A DNA stretch of 64,000 nucleotides, taken from JAVDCA01 sp035293985 (GTDB lineage Bacteria; Pseudomonadota; Alphaproteobacteria; Rhizobiales; Xanthobacteraceae). The stretch's first letter is position 1. The number at the start of each line of letters is the position of its first letter. The stretch lies in NCBI GenBank assembly GCA_035293985.1, contig DATGLS010000012.1:198294-262293 (forward strand), read 5' to 3'. Made by a program: the position numbers and the translations under genes. Shown in pieces: positions 34,807-43,197 of the stretch. The notes under the pieces were generated by a model. That model was not told where the DNA came from and did not search any database. It saw only the letters and a program-made list of their open reading frames with translations.

Positions 34807-36005
34807 GATTCGGCATCGATCGGCTCATCGCTGAACCCGCTTTGCGCGCCCCGCTCGCGGGCCGGCGCCTTGCGCTTCTCGCACATCCTGCTTCGGTGAC
34901 TGCCGACCTGACGCACTCGCTCGACGCACTGGCTGCGTGCGGCGACCTCAGGCTCGCCGCCGCATTCGGACCGCAGCATGGCCTGCGCGGGGACAAGCAG
35001 GACAACATGGTCGAATCGCCCGACTTCATCGATCCGGTGCATGGCATCCCGGTCTTCAGCCTGTATGGAGAAGTGCGCAGGCCGACCGATGCGATGATGG
35101 ACGCGTTCGACATCATTCTGGTGGACCTGCAGGATCTCGGCTGCCGCATATATACGTTTGCAACGACATTGCGCTTCGTGCTGGAAGCGGCGGCGAAGCA
35201 CGGGAAGGGCGTTTGGGTCCTTGATCGGCCCAACCCTGTGGGCCGGCCGGTGGAAGGCCTGACGCTGCGCGCCGGTTGGCAGAGCTTCGTCGGCGCCGGG
35301 CCGATGCCGATGCGGCATGGGCTCACGCTTGGCGAGCTGGGATCCTGGTTCGTCGCCACGCTCGGGCTCGACGTCGACTATCGCGTCGTCGAGATGGCGG
35401 GATGGCAGCCCGATGCCGCGCCGGGCTTCGGCTGGCCGCTCAGCGAGCGCACCTGGGTCAATCCCAGTCCCAATGCGCCGAATCTCTTCATGGCGCGCGC
35501 CTATGCGGGCACCGTGATGCTCGAGGGGACGACGCTTTCCGAAGGACGCGGCACCACGCGGCCGCTCGAGCTGTTCGGCGCTCCCGACGTCGATGCGCGC
35601 GCGATCATGCGGGAGATGGCGTCCCTCGCGCCGGATTGGTTGCGGGGTTGCCGGCTGCGCGAGTGCTGGTTCGAGCCCACCTTTCACAAGCACGTGGGCA
35701 GGCTATGTCACGGCGTGCAGATCCACACCGAAGATCGCAGCTACGATCATCAGACATTCAAGCCCTGGCGCGTCCAGGCGCTGGCCTTCAAGGCGATCCG
35801 CCGCCTTTATCCGGATTACCCGCTCTGGCGCGATTTCGCCTATGAATACGAGCATGGCAAGCTCGCCATCGATGTCATCAACGGCGGTCCGTTGCTGCGC
35901 GAATGGGTCGATGACGGAACGGCGACGCCGACGGATCTGGACGCGCTGGTCATACCGGACGAGCAGGCCTGGCTGGTCGGGCGCGCACGGTACATGCGCT
36001 ACTGA
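34803..36005 (+). CDS. namZ: exo-beta-N-acetylmuramidase (NamZ, DUF1343/GH171 family)
   Basis: 400 residues, full length for the family. Marks: GRRLALLAHPASVT, FGPQHGLRGDKQDNM, DIILVDLQDLGCRIYTFATT, VLDRPNPVGRPVEG, LSEGRGTTRPLELFGAP and the C-terminal FKAIRRLYPDYPLWRDF. NamZ of Bacillus releases MurNAc from the non-reducing end of peptidoglycan fragments. No signal peptide is seen here, so it would act on imported fragments. Overlaps the DOMON gene at its start, and its end overlaps the converging nagA end by 7 bp. Confidence 0.9.
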   Translation: MRFGIDRLIAEPALRAPLAGRRLALLAHPASVTADLTHSLDALAACGDLRLAAAFGPQHGLRGDKQDNMVESPDFIDPVHGIPVFSLYGEVRRPTDAMMDAFDIILVDLQDLGCRIYTFATTLRFVLEAAAKHGKGVWVLDRPNPVGRPVEGLTLRAGWQSFVGAGPMPMRHGLTLGELGSWFVATLGLDVDYRVVEMAGWQPDAAPGFGWPLSERTWVNPSPNAPNLFMARAYAGTVMLEGTTLSEGRGTTRPLELFGAPDVDARAIMREMASLAPDWLRGCRLRECWFEPTFHKHVGRLCHGVQIHTEDRSYDHQTFKPWRVQALAFKAIRRLYPDYPLWRDFAYEYEHGKLAIDVINGGPLLREWVDDGTATPTDLDALVIPDEQAWLVGRARYMRY

Positions 36006-37195
36006 AAAACCGAATTCGTGCAAGGCGCGTTGCTTTCTCCCCCGAGCCAGGTTGCGACCACGCGCAGGTCATCGCTCAAAGCAACCAGATCGGCCCGCGC
36101 ACCGGAAAAAAGCGCGCCGCGCTCGTGCTCCAGTCCGAGAAATCGCGCCGGCGTCAGCGAGGCGGCGCGCAGCGCATCCTCCACGGATAGTTGCGCGAGC
36201 TCGACCGCGTTGCGCACGGCAGTGGCCATATCGAGGTGAGCGCCGGCCAAAGTCCCGCTCGCCGTCGTCAGACGTCCGTCGGCCAGCGTGATGGTGCGGC
36301 CCATCAACTCGAAACGGGCGAGGGACGTGCCCACTGTCGGCATCGCGTCGCTGACCAAAGCAATACGGTCGCTGCCCTTGGCCGCAAAGGCGGCACGCAC
36401 CGAAACAGGATCGACATGGATGCCGTCGACGATGAGACCGGCCGTAAGCCGGTGGTCCGCGAGGGCCATGCCGACGATCCCGGGCTCGCGTGCGCTCAGC
36501 GGCGGCATGGCATTGAACAGGTGGGTCACGCCGGTCGCGCCGTCCGCGACGGCCTGAATCACGCTCGCCGCGGGCGCCTCGCTGTGCCCGATCGATACCC
36601 GCACGCCGGAGGACGCAAGCGTCCGGACGAAGCCGGGCGGAACGCATTCGGGCGCCAGCGTGACGAGGGATGTGCCGATGCCGCCAAGCTCGCAAAGTCG
36701 CTCGAGGTCACCCGCATCGGGCCGCGTGATCCGATCGATCCGGTGGACACCCGGACGATCCCGACTGATGAACGGGCCTTCGAGATGCAGGCCGAGGGTT
36801 CCTTCCCGCCCGGCGATTGCGCGGGCCGCCGTGATCGCTGCGCGCATTTGTTCGCGCGTATCTGTGATCAGCGTCGGCAGGCAGGCCGTGGTTCCATACC
36901 GACGGTGCGCCCGCGCGATGGCCCGCATCCCATCGACCGTCGGCTGATCGTTGAGCAAAACGCCGCCGCCGCCGTTGACCTGCAGGTCGATGAAGCCCGG
37001 CGCGAGAAACGAGTCATCCGACAGGCGTATCTGCGGCCAGCTCGATGGAACTTCGGCTGCGCGGGCGACGCCGACGACGAGCTCCCCCCGGATCAGCACC
37101 GCGGCATCGCCATGCCAGCGATGCCCGTCGAACACGCGCCGCGCCAGCACCGCATGCGCGTGGGAACCAGACGGATTGTTTCGACCCGACGTCAT
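35999..37195 (-). CDS. nagA: N-acetylglucosamine-6-phosphate deacetylase
   Basis: 398 residues from ATG 37195 (an ATG at 37240 would add 15). Amidohydrolase marks: LAPGFIDLQVNGGGGVLLND, metal Glu in LGLHLEGPFIS, His in VSIGHSEAP and GVTHLFNAMPPLS, Asp in LVSDAMPTVG. It deacetylates GlcNAc-6-P to GlcN-6-P, the product expected from the MurQ and kinase encoded on the other strand. Divergent from the murA-led operon. Confidence 0.9.
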   Translation of the reverse strand: MTSGRNNPSGSHAHAVLARRVFDGHRWHGDAAVLIRGELVVGVARAAEVPSSWPQIRLSDDSFLAPGFIDLQVNGGGGVLLNDQPTVDGMRAIARAHRRYGTTACLPTLITDTREQMRAAITAARAIAGREGTLGLHLEGPFISRDRPGVHRIDRITRPDAGDLERLCELGGIGTSLVTLAPECVPPGFVRTLASSGVRVSIGHSEAPAASVIQAVADGATGVTHLFNAMPPLSAREPGIVGMALADHRLTAGLIVDGIHVDPVSVRAAFAAKGSDRIALVSDAMPTVGTSLARFELMGRTITLADGRLTTASGTLAGAHLDMATAVRNAVELAQLSVEDALRAASLTPARFLGLEHERGALFSGARADLVALSDDLRVVATWLGGESNAPCTNSVFQ

Positions 37196-37322
37196 CCATA
37201 TGTCCAGCAGGCTGGCGTGATCACGCCAATCTAGGCGCATGTTCCGGCGAAGTGGACCCCGGGTATGCGCCAGATATCTGCAAGAGCCGGCGTGGGGGAG
37301 CCTGTCGGAACCGATAAGAACC

Positions 37323-38585
37323 ATGGACCGGTTGGTCATTCGCGGCGGCAGACCCATTGAAGGCTCGGTTGAGGTTCGCGGGGCGAAGAACGCGGCGCTG
37401 CCGCAGATCGCAGCCGCGCTGCTCAGCACCGAATCGTTGGAGTTGAGCAACGTCCCCGAGGTCTCGGACGTCACGACGATGCTTGCCCTGATGGGCGAGT
37501 TCGGCGTGGCCGCGACCCATTGTGCTGGCCGGACGCTGGTGCTCGATGCGCGCGCCGCCCGCAACGCCCAGGCCCCTTACGACATGGTGCGGAAAATGCG
37601 CGCGGGCATTCTCGTGCTCGCGCCGCTGCTGGCGCGGTTCGGCGCAGCCCGCGTGTCGCTGCCGGGCGGCTGCGCGATCGGCGCGCGGCCGATCGACCTT
37701 CATCTCAAGGCGCTGCAGGCCCTCGGGGCCGAAGTCGAGATGGATGCAGGGTACATCAACGCCCGGGTCAGAGGCGGCTCGCTTCGGGGCGGCCGCATCG
37801 TGCTCACCTCTCCCTCGGTCGGCGCGACCGAGACAGCGCTCATGGCCGCCACGCTGGCGCGCGGCGAGACCGAGATCCTGAACGCGGCGCGCGATCCCGA
37901 GGTATGCGACCTCGCGCTCTGCCTGTCTGCAATGGGGGCGGACATCGAGGGTGTCGGCACGCATCGGATCCTGGTGCAGGGCGTCGAGGCGCTCCGCCAC
38001 GCGCGTCACGATCTGATCACCGACCGCATCGAGGCGGGCACCTACGCGATCGCGGCCGCCATCACCGGGGGCAACCTCGAGATTCTCGGCGCCCATCTCG
38101 AGCACCTCGGCGCGGTCGGCGCGGTCCTGGAAAGCGCGGGGGCACAAATCTGGCCGACCGATCGCGGCCTGATGATCGTCCGCTCCGGGCCATTGCGGGC
38201 CATCGACCTGACCACCGAGCCCTATCCCGGATTTCCCACCGACCTGCAGGCGCAATTCATGGCGCTGATGGCAATCGCGGCAGGTGCCTCGGTCATCCGC
38301 GAGACCGTGTTCGAGAGCCGGTTCATGCATGTGCCCGAGCTCGGACGGCTCGGTGCCAATATCTCGCTGCAAGGGTCGACCGCGCTGGTGCGCGGCGTCG
38401 AGCGGTTGCACGGCGCGGAAGTGATGGCGACGGATCTGCGCGCCTCGGTGTGTCTCGTCCTCGCCGCGCTGGTCGCGGAGGGCGAGACCACCATCCATCG
38501 CATCTACCATCTCGACCGCGGCTATGAATCGCTCGATCGCAAGCTCGTGCAATGCGGCGCCGACATACGGCGGGTCTCGCAATGA
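37323..38585 (+). CDS. murA: UDP-N-acetylglucosamine 1-carboxyvinyltransferase (MurA family)
   Basis: 420 residues, full MurA length. N-terminus MDRLVIRGGRPIEGSVEVRG with AKNAALPQ, catalytic C117 in SLPGGCAIGARP, and ESRFMHVPELGRLGA. MurA transfers enolpyruvate from PEP to UDP-GlcNAc, the first committed step of peptidoglycan synthesis. Its place as first gene of a sugar-recovery operon is unusual. It may be a second murA, or a paralogue with a new role; the genome's main murA cannot be seen. Overlaps the kinase gene by ATGA. Confidence 0.9.
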   Translation: MDRLVIRGGRPIEGSVEVRGAKNAALPQIAAALLSTESLELSNVPEVSDVTTMLALMGEFGVAATHCAGRTLVLDARAARNAQAPYDMVRKMRAGILVLAPLLARFGAARVSLPGGCAIGARPIDLHLKALQALGAEVEMDAGYINARVRGGSLRGGRIVLTSPSVGATETALMAATLARGETEILNAARDPEVCDLALCLSAMGADIEGVGTHRILVQGVEALRHARHDLITDRIEAGTYAIAAAITGGNLEILGAHLEHLGAVGAVLESAGAQIWPTDRGLMIVRSGPLRAIDLTTEPYPGFPTDLQAQFMALMAIAAGASVIRETVFESRFMHVPELGRLGANISLQGSTALVRGVERLHGAEVMATDLRASVCLVLAALVAEGETTIHRIYHLDRGYESLDRKLVQCGADIRRVSQ

Positions 38586-39514
38586 CCGCGGCGGCGCCCA
38601 AGAACAACAAGCCGAGCAACATGCCGAGCAATAAGCGGAGCAACGCGCTTTTCGCCGGTGTGGATGGCGGCGGCACTGGTTGCCGCGCTCGGATCGAGGA
38701 CGAAGGCGGCCGCGTGCTCGGGACCGGCATTGCCGGTCCGGCGGCGTTGCGTTTGGGCGTGGAGCGTGCCTTGGCCGAGGTGGAGAAGGCCTGTCGGGCG
38801 GCGCTCGCTGATGCCGGCCTCGAGTCCGACGCGCTCGGCGCGGTGCATGTCGCGGCCGGGCTCGCCGGACTCGGCCGCAAAGGTCTGCTCGAGCAGCTCG
38901 CGGTCCGACCGCATGCCTACCGATCGCTCGTTTTCAGCCATGACGCGGCGACCGCCTGCCTCGGCGCGCACGGCGCCCGCGAGGGCGCCATCGTGATCGT
39001 CGGGACTGGCAGCATCGGTTTTGCGCTCCTCGGCGGAAAAGAGGTCAGGGTGGGCGGCTACGGCTTTCCGATTTCCGATGAAGGCAGCGGAGCGGATCTC
39101 GGGCTGCACGCCATCCGCCTGGCGTTGCGGGCCCACGATCGGCGCGCCGTCGGCACCGCCCTGACCCGCGAGGTGATGACGCGCTTCCACAATGATCCCT
39201 ACGAAGCCGTCGCCTGGATGGATCGCGCGACGGCCACCGACTACGCGACTTTCGCTCCCCTCGTGATACGGCATGCGGACGCCGGAGATCCGGTCGGGCG
39301 GCGCATCGTCCGCGATGCCGCCGAGCAGATCGACGATCTGGTGCGCCGCCTGGCGGACTGCGGTGCGGCCCGCATCGCGCTCCTCGGGGGCCTGGCATCG
39401 CCGATGCAGCCGTGGCTGGCGCCCGATGTCCAGCGCCGCCTGGTTCCCGTCGAGGGCGACGCCGTCGACGGCGCCTTGCATCTCGCCCGGCGCGCGGCCA
39501 TGAAAGCCGCGTGA
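38582..39514 (+). CDS. BadF/BadG/BcrA-type ATPase: N-acetylglucosamine/N-acetylmuramic acid kinase (MurK-like)
   Basis: 310 residues of the ASKHA fold: phosphate loops FAGVDGGGTGCRARI and VIVGTGSIGFAL, then FPISDEGSGADLGLHAI. Kinases of this family (human NAGK, clostridial MurK) phosphorylate GlcNAc and/or MurNAc at O6. Directly ahead of murQ it most likely makes MurNAc-6-P. The first 20 residues are a low-complexity stretch (NNKPSNMPSNKRSN) from a short DNA repeat. Starts inside the murA stop. Confidence 0.85.
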   Translation: MTAAAPKNNKPSNMPSNKRSNALFAGVDGGGTGCRARIEDEGGRVLGTGIAGPAALRLGVERALAEVEKACRAALADAGLESDALGAVHVAAGLAGLGRKGLLEQLAVRPHAYRSLVFSHDAATACLGAHGAREGAIVIVGTGSIGFALLGGKEVRVGGYGFPISDEGSGADLGLHAIRLALRAHDRRAVGTALTREVMTRFHNDPYEAVAWMDRATATDYATFAPLVIRHADAGDPVGRRIVRDAAEQIDDLVRRLADCGAARIALLGGLASPMQPWLAPDVQRRLVPVEGDAVDGALHLARRAAMKAA

Positions 39515-39540
39515 CGGAAGCGGGGTACTGGAGAGCGGCC

Positions 39541-40434
39541 ATGCGCACCGAACACATCAGCCCTCGCTATGTCGACCTCGATTCGTGGTCCGCCGCCGAG
39601 ATGATCGCCGCCATGTACGAGGGCCAGCTCGCCGCGGCTGCGGCGGTCGGCGGCGCGCTCGGCGCCATCGTGGCGGCCGTCGATGACGCGGTCGCGGCCC
39701 TGCAGCTCGGCGGGCGCATCGTCTACGCCGGCGCCGGCACTTCCGGGCGGATCGGCGTGCAAGACGGCTCCGAGCTCCTTCCTACTTTCGCCTGGCCCGC
39801 GGATCGGGTCGTGTTCGCGATGGCCGGAGGATTTGACGCGCTCGTGCGCAGTGCCGAGCGGGCCGAGGACAATGCGGCGGCCGGCGCGCAGGCCATGGCC
39901 GACGCGAAGATCGGCAGCAACGACGTCGTCATCGGCATCGCGGCGAGCGGAACGACGCCCTACACGATCGGCGCGTTGCGCGCCGCGAATGCCGCCCGCG
40001 CCGTCACCATCGCGGTCGCCAACAACCCGGGTGCGCCGTTGCTCGACGTCGCGCGCCATCGCATCCTGGTCGACAGCGGGGGCGAGGTGATCGCCGGGTC
40101 CACCCGCATGAAGGCCGGCACGGCGCAAAAGATCGTGCTCAACCTCTTCTCGACGGCCGTGATGGTGAGGATGGGCCGTGTCTATCGCGGGCTGATGGTC
40201 GACATGCGCGCGACCAATGCCAAGCTGCGGCGGCGGGCAGAGGTCATGGTCGCCGAGATCGTCGGCTGTCCAGACAGCGAGGCGGCGCGCTTCGTCGAGC
40301 AGGCCGATGGCGACGTGAAGACGGCCGTCCTGCTCGGGTTGGGACTGCCTCGTGACGAAGCCGCGCAGTTGCTGCGGCGCCATCGCGGCAACCTGCGCAA
40401 GACGATCGCAGCGTCCGGCGATCGCGGCGGCTGA
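39541..40434 (+). CDS. murQ: N-acetylmuramic acid 6-phosphate etherase
   Basis: 297 residues, standard MurQ length. Marks: RTEHISPRYVDLDSW, YAGAGTSGRIGVQDGSELLP (with the catalytic-region Glu), GIAASGTTPYTIGAL, and GGEVIAGSTRMKAGTAQKI; these are diagnostic of MurQ among SIS proteins. It cleaves the lactyl ether of MurNAc-6-P to give GlcNAc-6-P and D-lactate. Between the kinase gene and the SIS-domain gene. Confidence 0.94.
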   Translation: MRTEHISPRYVDLDSWSAAEMIAAMYEGQLAAAAAVGGALGAIVAAVDDAVAALQLGGRIVYAGAGTSGRIGVQDGSELLPTFAWPADRVVFAMAGGFDALVRSAERAEDNAAAGAQAMADAKIGSNDVVIGIAASGTTPYTIGALRAANAARAVTIAVANNPGAPLLDVARHRILVDSGGEVIAGSTRMKAGTAQKIVLNLFSTAVMVRMGRVYRGLMVDMRATNAKLRRRAEVMVAEIVGCPDSEAARFVEQADGDVKTAVLLGLGLPRDEAAQLLRRHRGNLRKTIAASGDRGG

Positions 40435-40435
40435 A

Positions 40436-41452
40436 ATGCCCGCCACAAGCGCGATGGCGCGCGAGATCGCGGAAATCCCCGCGGCTGCGGCGGACCTCCT
40501 GGCGCGCACCGACCTGATCGAGAGAATTGCGGCGCGGGTCGCGGATGCAGAGCCGCGCGCGGTCGTGTTTTGCGGTCGCGGCAGCTCGGGCCATGTCGGC
40601 GTTTATCTGCGCTACCTTTTCGAGGCGCGGCTCGGTCTTCTCGCTTCCAGCGCGGCTCCCTCGGTCGTGACCGCCTACCGGCGGCCGCCCGACATGCGCG
40701 GTGCGCTGTTCGTGGTGGTGTCGCAATCGGGGCGCAGCCCCGATCTCGTTGCCGCGACCCGGACGGCGCGCACGCTCGGCGCGCTGACGCTCGCCATCGT
40801 CAACGACGAAACGTCCCCGGCGGCCGTCGCGTCCGAGTTGGTCTTGCCCATCGGCGCCGGACCCGAGCACAGCGTCGCCGCCACGAAAACTGTCGTGCTG
40901 TCCATGATTGCGGGGGCCCGGCTGGTGGCGGCGCTCGCCCGCGACGACGATCTCGACGATGGCCTGCAGCAAATGGTGCCGCGGCTCGCGCACGCGCTCG
41001 GCTGCGACTGGTCGCCCTGGGCCGGCCGTGTCGCAGACGCGCCGGCGGCCTTCGTCGCCGGGCGCGGCTACGCGCTCGGCGCCGTGCGCGAGATCGCGCT
41101 CAAGCTGGCGGAGGTTCTCCGCGTCCCGACGCTCGGCCACAGCGCGGCCGAGCTTCGGCACGGCCCGCGTGCGTCGATCACGCCGGCGACGCCCGTCCTG
41201 GTGCTGCGCCAGAACGACGGAGCAGCCGCCACCGTCGACGAGCTGGTGCGCGACCTCGACGCTGCCGGCGAGACCGTATTCATTGTGGGAGGGGCCGACG
41301 GAACGCTGCCTTGGATCGGCGACGGTCACCCGATCTGCGATCCGGTGGTCATGCTTGTCCCGTCGTACCGCGCCATCGAGATGGCGGCGCGCCGGCACGG
41401 CCTCGATCCCGACAATCCGCCCCACCTGAGCAAGGTGACGCGCACGATGTGA
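40436..41452 (+). CDS. double-SIS-domain sugar isomerase, probable glucosamine-6-phosphate deaminase (NagB-II/GlmS C-terminal type)
   Basis: 338 residues with two SIS modules: FCGRGSSGHVGVYLRYLFE...VVSQSGRSPDLVAATR, and VAGRGYALGAVREIALKLAE...HSAAELRHGPRASIT. This is the GlmS isomerase half without the glutaminase domain, as in NagB-II/AgaS deaminases. It would turn GlcN-6-P from NagA into fructose-6-P and ammonia, finishing the pathway. Begins one base after the murQ stop. Confidence 0.87.
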   Translation: MPATSAMAREIAEIPAAAADLLARTDLIERIAARVADAEPRAVVFCGRGSSGHVGVYLRYLFEARLGLLASSAAPSVVTAYRRPPDMRGALFVVVSQSGRSPDLVAATRTARTLGALTLAIVNDETSPAAVASELVLPIGAGPEHSVAATKTVVLSMIAGARLVAALARDDDLDDGLQQMVPRLAHALGCDWSPWAGRVADAPAAFVAGRGYALGAVREIALKLAEVLRVPTLGHSAAELRHGPRASITPATPVLVLRQNDGAAATVDELVRDLDAAGETVFIVGGADGTLPWIGDGHPICDPVVMLVPSYRAIEMAARRHGLDPDNPPHLSKVTRTM

Positions 41453-41584
41453 GGGCGACGGGTTGCAACGATTCCGCAGCGCCTTGCCGGATGATCCACC
41501 CGTGAGATGCATGCGTAAGTCAGCTTCGGGTCTCTCCGCGATTGTACCTGTTGCGTAACCGAGTACGTGGAGGGGGGTAAAAGT

Positions 41585-41902
41585 ATGACCGAGGTCCGTT
41601 TGATCCGAGGCGACGCGGCGCCGCCGCGCCGGGCGCGCAGTGATGGCGAGGCGCCTGCTGCGCGATCTCCCGGAAATCTCAATCCGGTGATCCGGAACGT
41701 CGCGCGCGCGTCGATCCAGGAAATCGATCTGATCCTGCTCGAGTTGCAACGCATTCGCGACCTGGTGCAGCACGGAGGCGAACGATTGACGCGCGAGCTC
41801 ACACGCTATGCGAGCTTGAATCAGTCGGTGCTGGCAACCATGAAAGTCATCCACGAAAGCCTAAAGCCTGTCGGCTCCGCCGACGGAAATGCGCGTCCGT
41901 GA
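41585..41902 (+). CDS. small helical protein of unknown function
   Basis: 105 residues. The ATG has a strong GGAGGGG site upstream (41569-41575). The first 40 residues are basic and disordered (DAAPPRRARSDGEAPAARSP); the rest looks like two amphipathic helices (ASIQEIDLILLELQRIRDLV and LTRELTRYASLNQSVLATMK). Stands alone between the MurNAc operon and a converging MarR-GNAT gene. No family recognised. Confidence 0.65.
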   Translation: MTEVRLIRGDAAPPRRARSDGEAPAARSPGNLNPVIRNVARASIQEIDLILLELQRIRDLVQHGGERLTRELTRYASLNQSVLATMKVIHESLKPVGSADGNARP

Positions 41903-42050
41903 GCCGTGACTGAACGGCTCGGGACGGCGGAGACCTTCACTTGATCCAGGCGGGCACCGAAGAAGTGGTTCGGGGCGAGAGGGAGTGCCGCCTGGAAGAA
42001 AAAGGTGGCACTGCTCAAGGCGTTGTCGATCACCTGGCGTCCAAGGCAGA

Positions 42051-43013
42051 TCACAACGCCCTTTCCCAGGTCTCCCCCACCACATCCACGCCCCAGTCGT
42101 TGTGCGCCTTCTCGGCGATCTTCTCGAAGCCCGCCTTCTTGTAAATGCCGCGCGCGGCTGCGAGGCAGCTGTGCGTCCACAGCGTCATCTTCCCGTAGCC
42201 GGCGCCGCGGGCGAACGCCACGCATTCGTCGACCAGGCGTTTGCCGATCCCGAGGCCGCGCGCCTTCGGCTCGACCAGCAGCAGGCGCAGGCGCGCCACG
42301 TCGTCCGAGTCCTTGACCACGAACGCGGAGCCGACCGGCTCGCCGTCGACGTCGGCGATCATGTGGCGATCGCGCGCCGGATCGTATTGCGCGATCATCT
42401 GCGCGACGATCTCGGCGCACAGGCCCTCGAACTTGGCACCCCAGCCGTATTCCTGGCCATAGAGCACGGCGTGGCGGGCGACCACCCAGCCCATCTCGCC
42501 GGAGCGAGGCGGGCGCACCACATAGGATGATTCCATCTGCGTCTCCTTCCCGATCAGCCGCTCGATCGCTCCCATGGCGGCGACCACGCGATCCTGGTCG
42601 GGCCGGGAAAGCTTCTCGAGCATGGCGGACACGTCTTTCTGCGAGCGCTCGTTGATCGCGGTGAAGGATTGGCGCCCCCGCGCCGTCAGCGAGAGCAGGC
42701 TCTGCCGTCCGTCCTGACGCGACGAGCTCTTCGCCACGAGGCCGCGCTCGCTGAAGCTGCGCAGGATGCGGCTCAGATACCCGCGGTCGATGCCGAGCGC
42801 GTCGGCGACCGCGGTCGCGGTCGGCTTGTCGCGGTGGGCGAGCTCGTAGAGCACGCGTGCTTCCGCGAGCGAGAACGAGGTCTGCAGGAACGCGTCCTGC
42901 AGCATGCCGAGCCGGCGCGAGTAGAAGCGCGAGAAGCGCCGGACCGCGGCGACGCGATCATCCATGCTGTCGGCGGCAGCTGCGTCTGGGATGGTCGCGG
43001 CTTTGGCCCGCAT
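42051..43013 (-). CDS. MarR-GNAT fusion: transcriptional regulator and N-acetyltransferase
   Basis: 320 residues from ATG 43013 (GGAG three bases upstream; a start at 42965 is also possible). Residues about 20-150 are a MarR winged helix (ARVLYELAHRDKPTATAVAD, ALGIDRGYLSRILRSF, SRQDGRQSLLSLT). Residues about 170-320 are a GNAT domain with the acetyl-CoA loop VEPKARGLGIGKRLVDE. This fusion is common in proteobacteria but its ligand is unknown. Two TTGAC-N3-GTCAA sites stand just upstream and probably give autoregulation. Confidence 0.9.
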   Translation of the reverse strand: MRAKAATIPDAAAADSMDDRVAAVRRFSRFYSRRLGMLQDAFLQTSFSLAEARVLYELAHRDKPTATAVADALGIDRGYLSRILRSFSERGLVAKSSSRQDGRQSLLSLTARGRQSFTAINERSQKDVSAMLEKLSRPDQDRVVAAMGAIERLIGKETQMESSYVVRPPRSGEMGWVVARHAVLYGQEYGWGAKFEGLCAEIVAQMIAQYDPARDRHMIADVDGEPVGSAFVVKDSDDVARLRLLLVEPKARGLGIGKRLVDECVAFARGAGYGKMTLWTHSCLAAARGIYKKAGFEKIAEKAHNDWGVDVVGETWERAL

Positions 43014-43044
43014 TAGCTCCGGCACCTGCGCAGGAAAGGAGATG

Positions 43045-43079
43045 ATTGACAGTGTCAATCAGTTATTTGACGTTGTCAA
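43045..43079. promoter_or_regulatory. tandem operator sites upstream of the MarR-GNAT gene
   Basis: ATTGACAGTGTCAAT (43045-43059, 7-bp arms) and TTGACGTTGTCAA (43067-43079, 5-bp arms). The two start 21 bp apart, two helical turns, so proteins would sit on the same face. Position just upstream of the MarR-GNAT start suits autorepression. Confidence 0.7.
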
Positions 43080-43091
43080 CTATCGTGAGTG

Positions 43092-43197
43092 GCGAATAAC
43101 GAATAGCGAATAGCGAATAGCGAATAGCGAATAGCGAATAGGGCAGGGATCCCACCGCCCAGCACTCGCTACTCGCTACTCGCTACTCGCTATTCGC
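43092..43197. repeat. inverted arrays of 7-bp tandem repeats
   Basis: Left arm holds six to seven copies of GCGAATA in a row (43092-43141). After a GC-rich centre with GGGATCCC, the right arm (about 43164-43197) holds four copies of CTCGCTA and one TATTCGC, i.e. the reverse complement of a GCGAGTA/GCGAATA array. The right arm contains the stop codon of the glycosyltransferase-like gene. Confidence 0.85.

Noticed and set aside
33021..41452. Horizontal transfer island around the MurNAc genes
   Set aside because: No integrase, tRNA, att repeat or clear base-composition break was seen at its borders.
43092..43197. Possible CRISPR array
   Set aside because: The repeat unit is 7 bp with no spacers; it is a simple tandem repeat in two facing arms.
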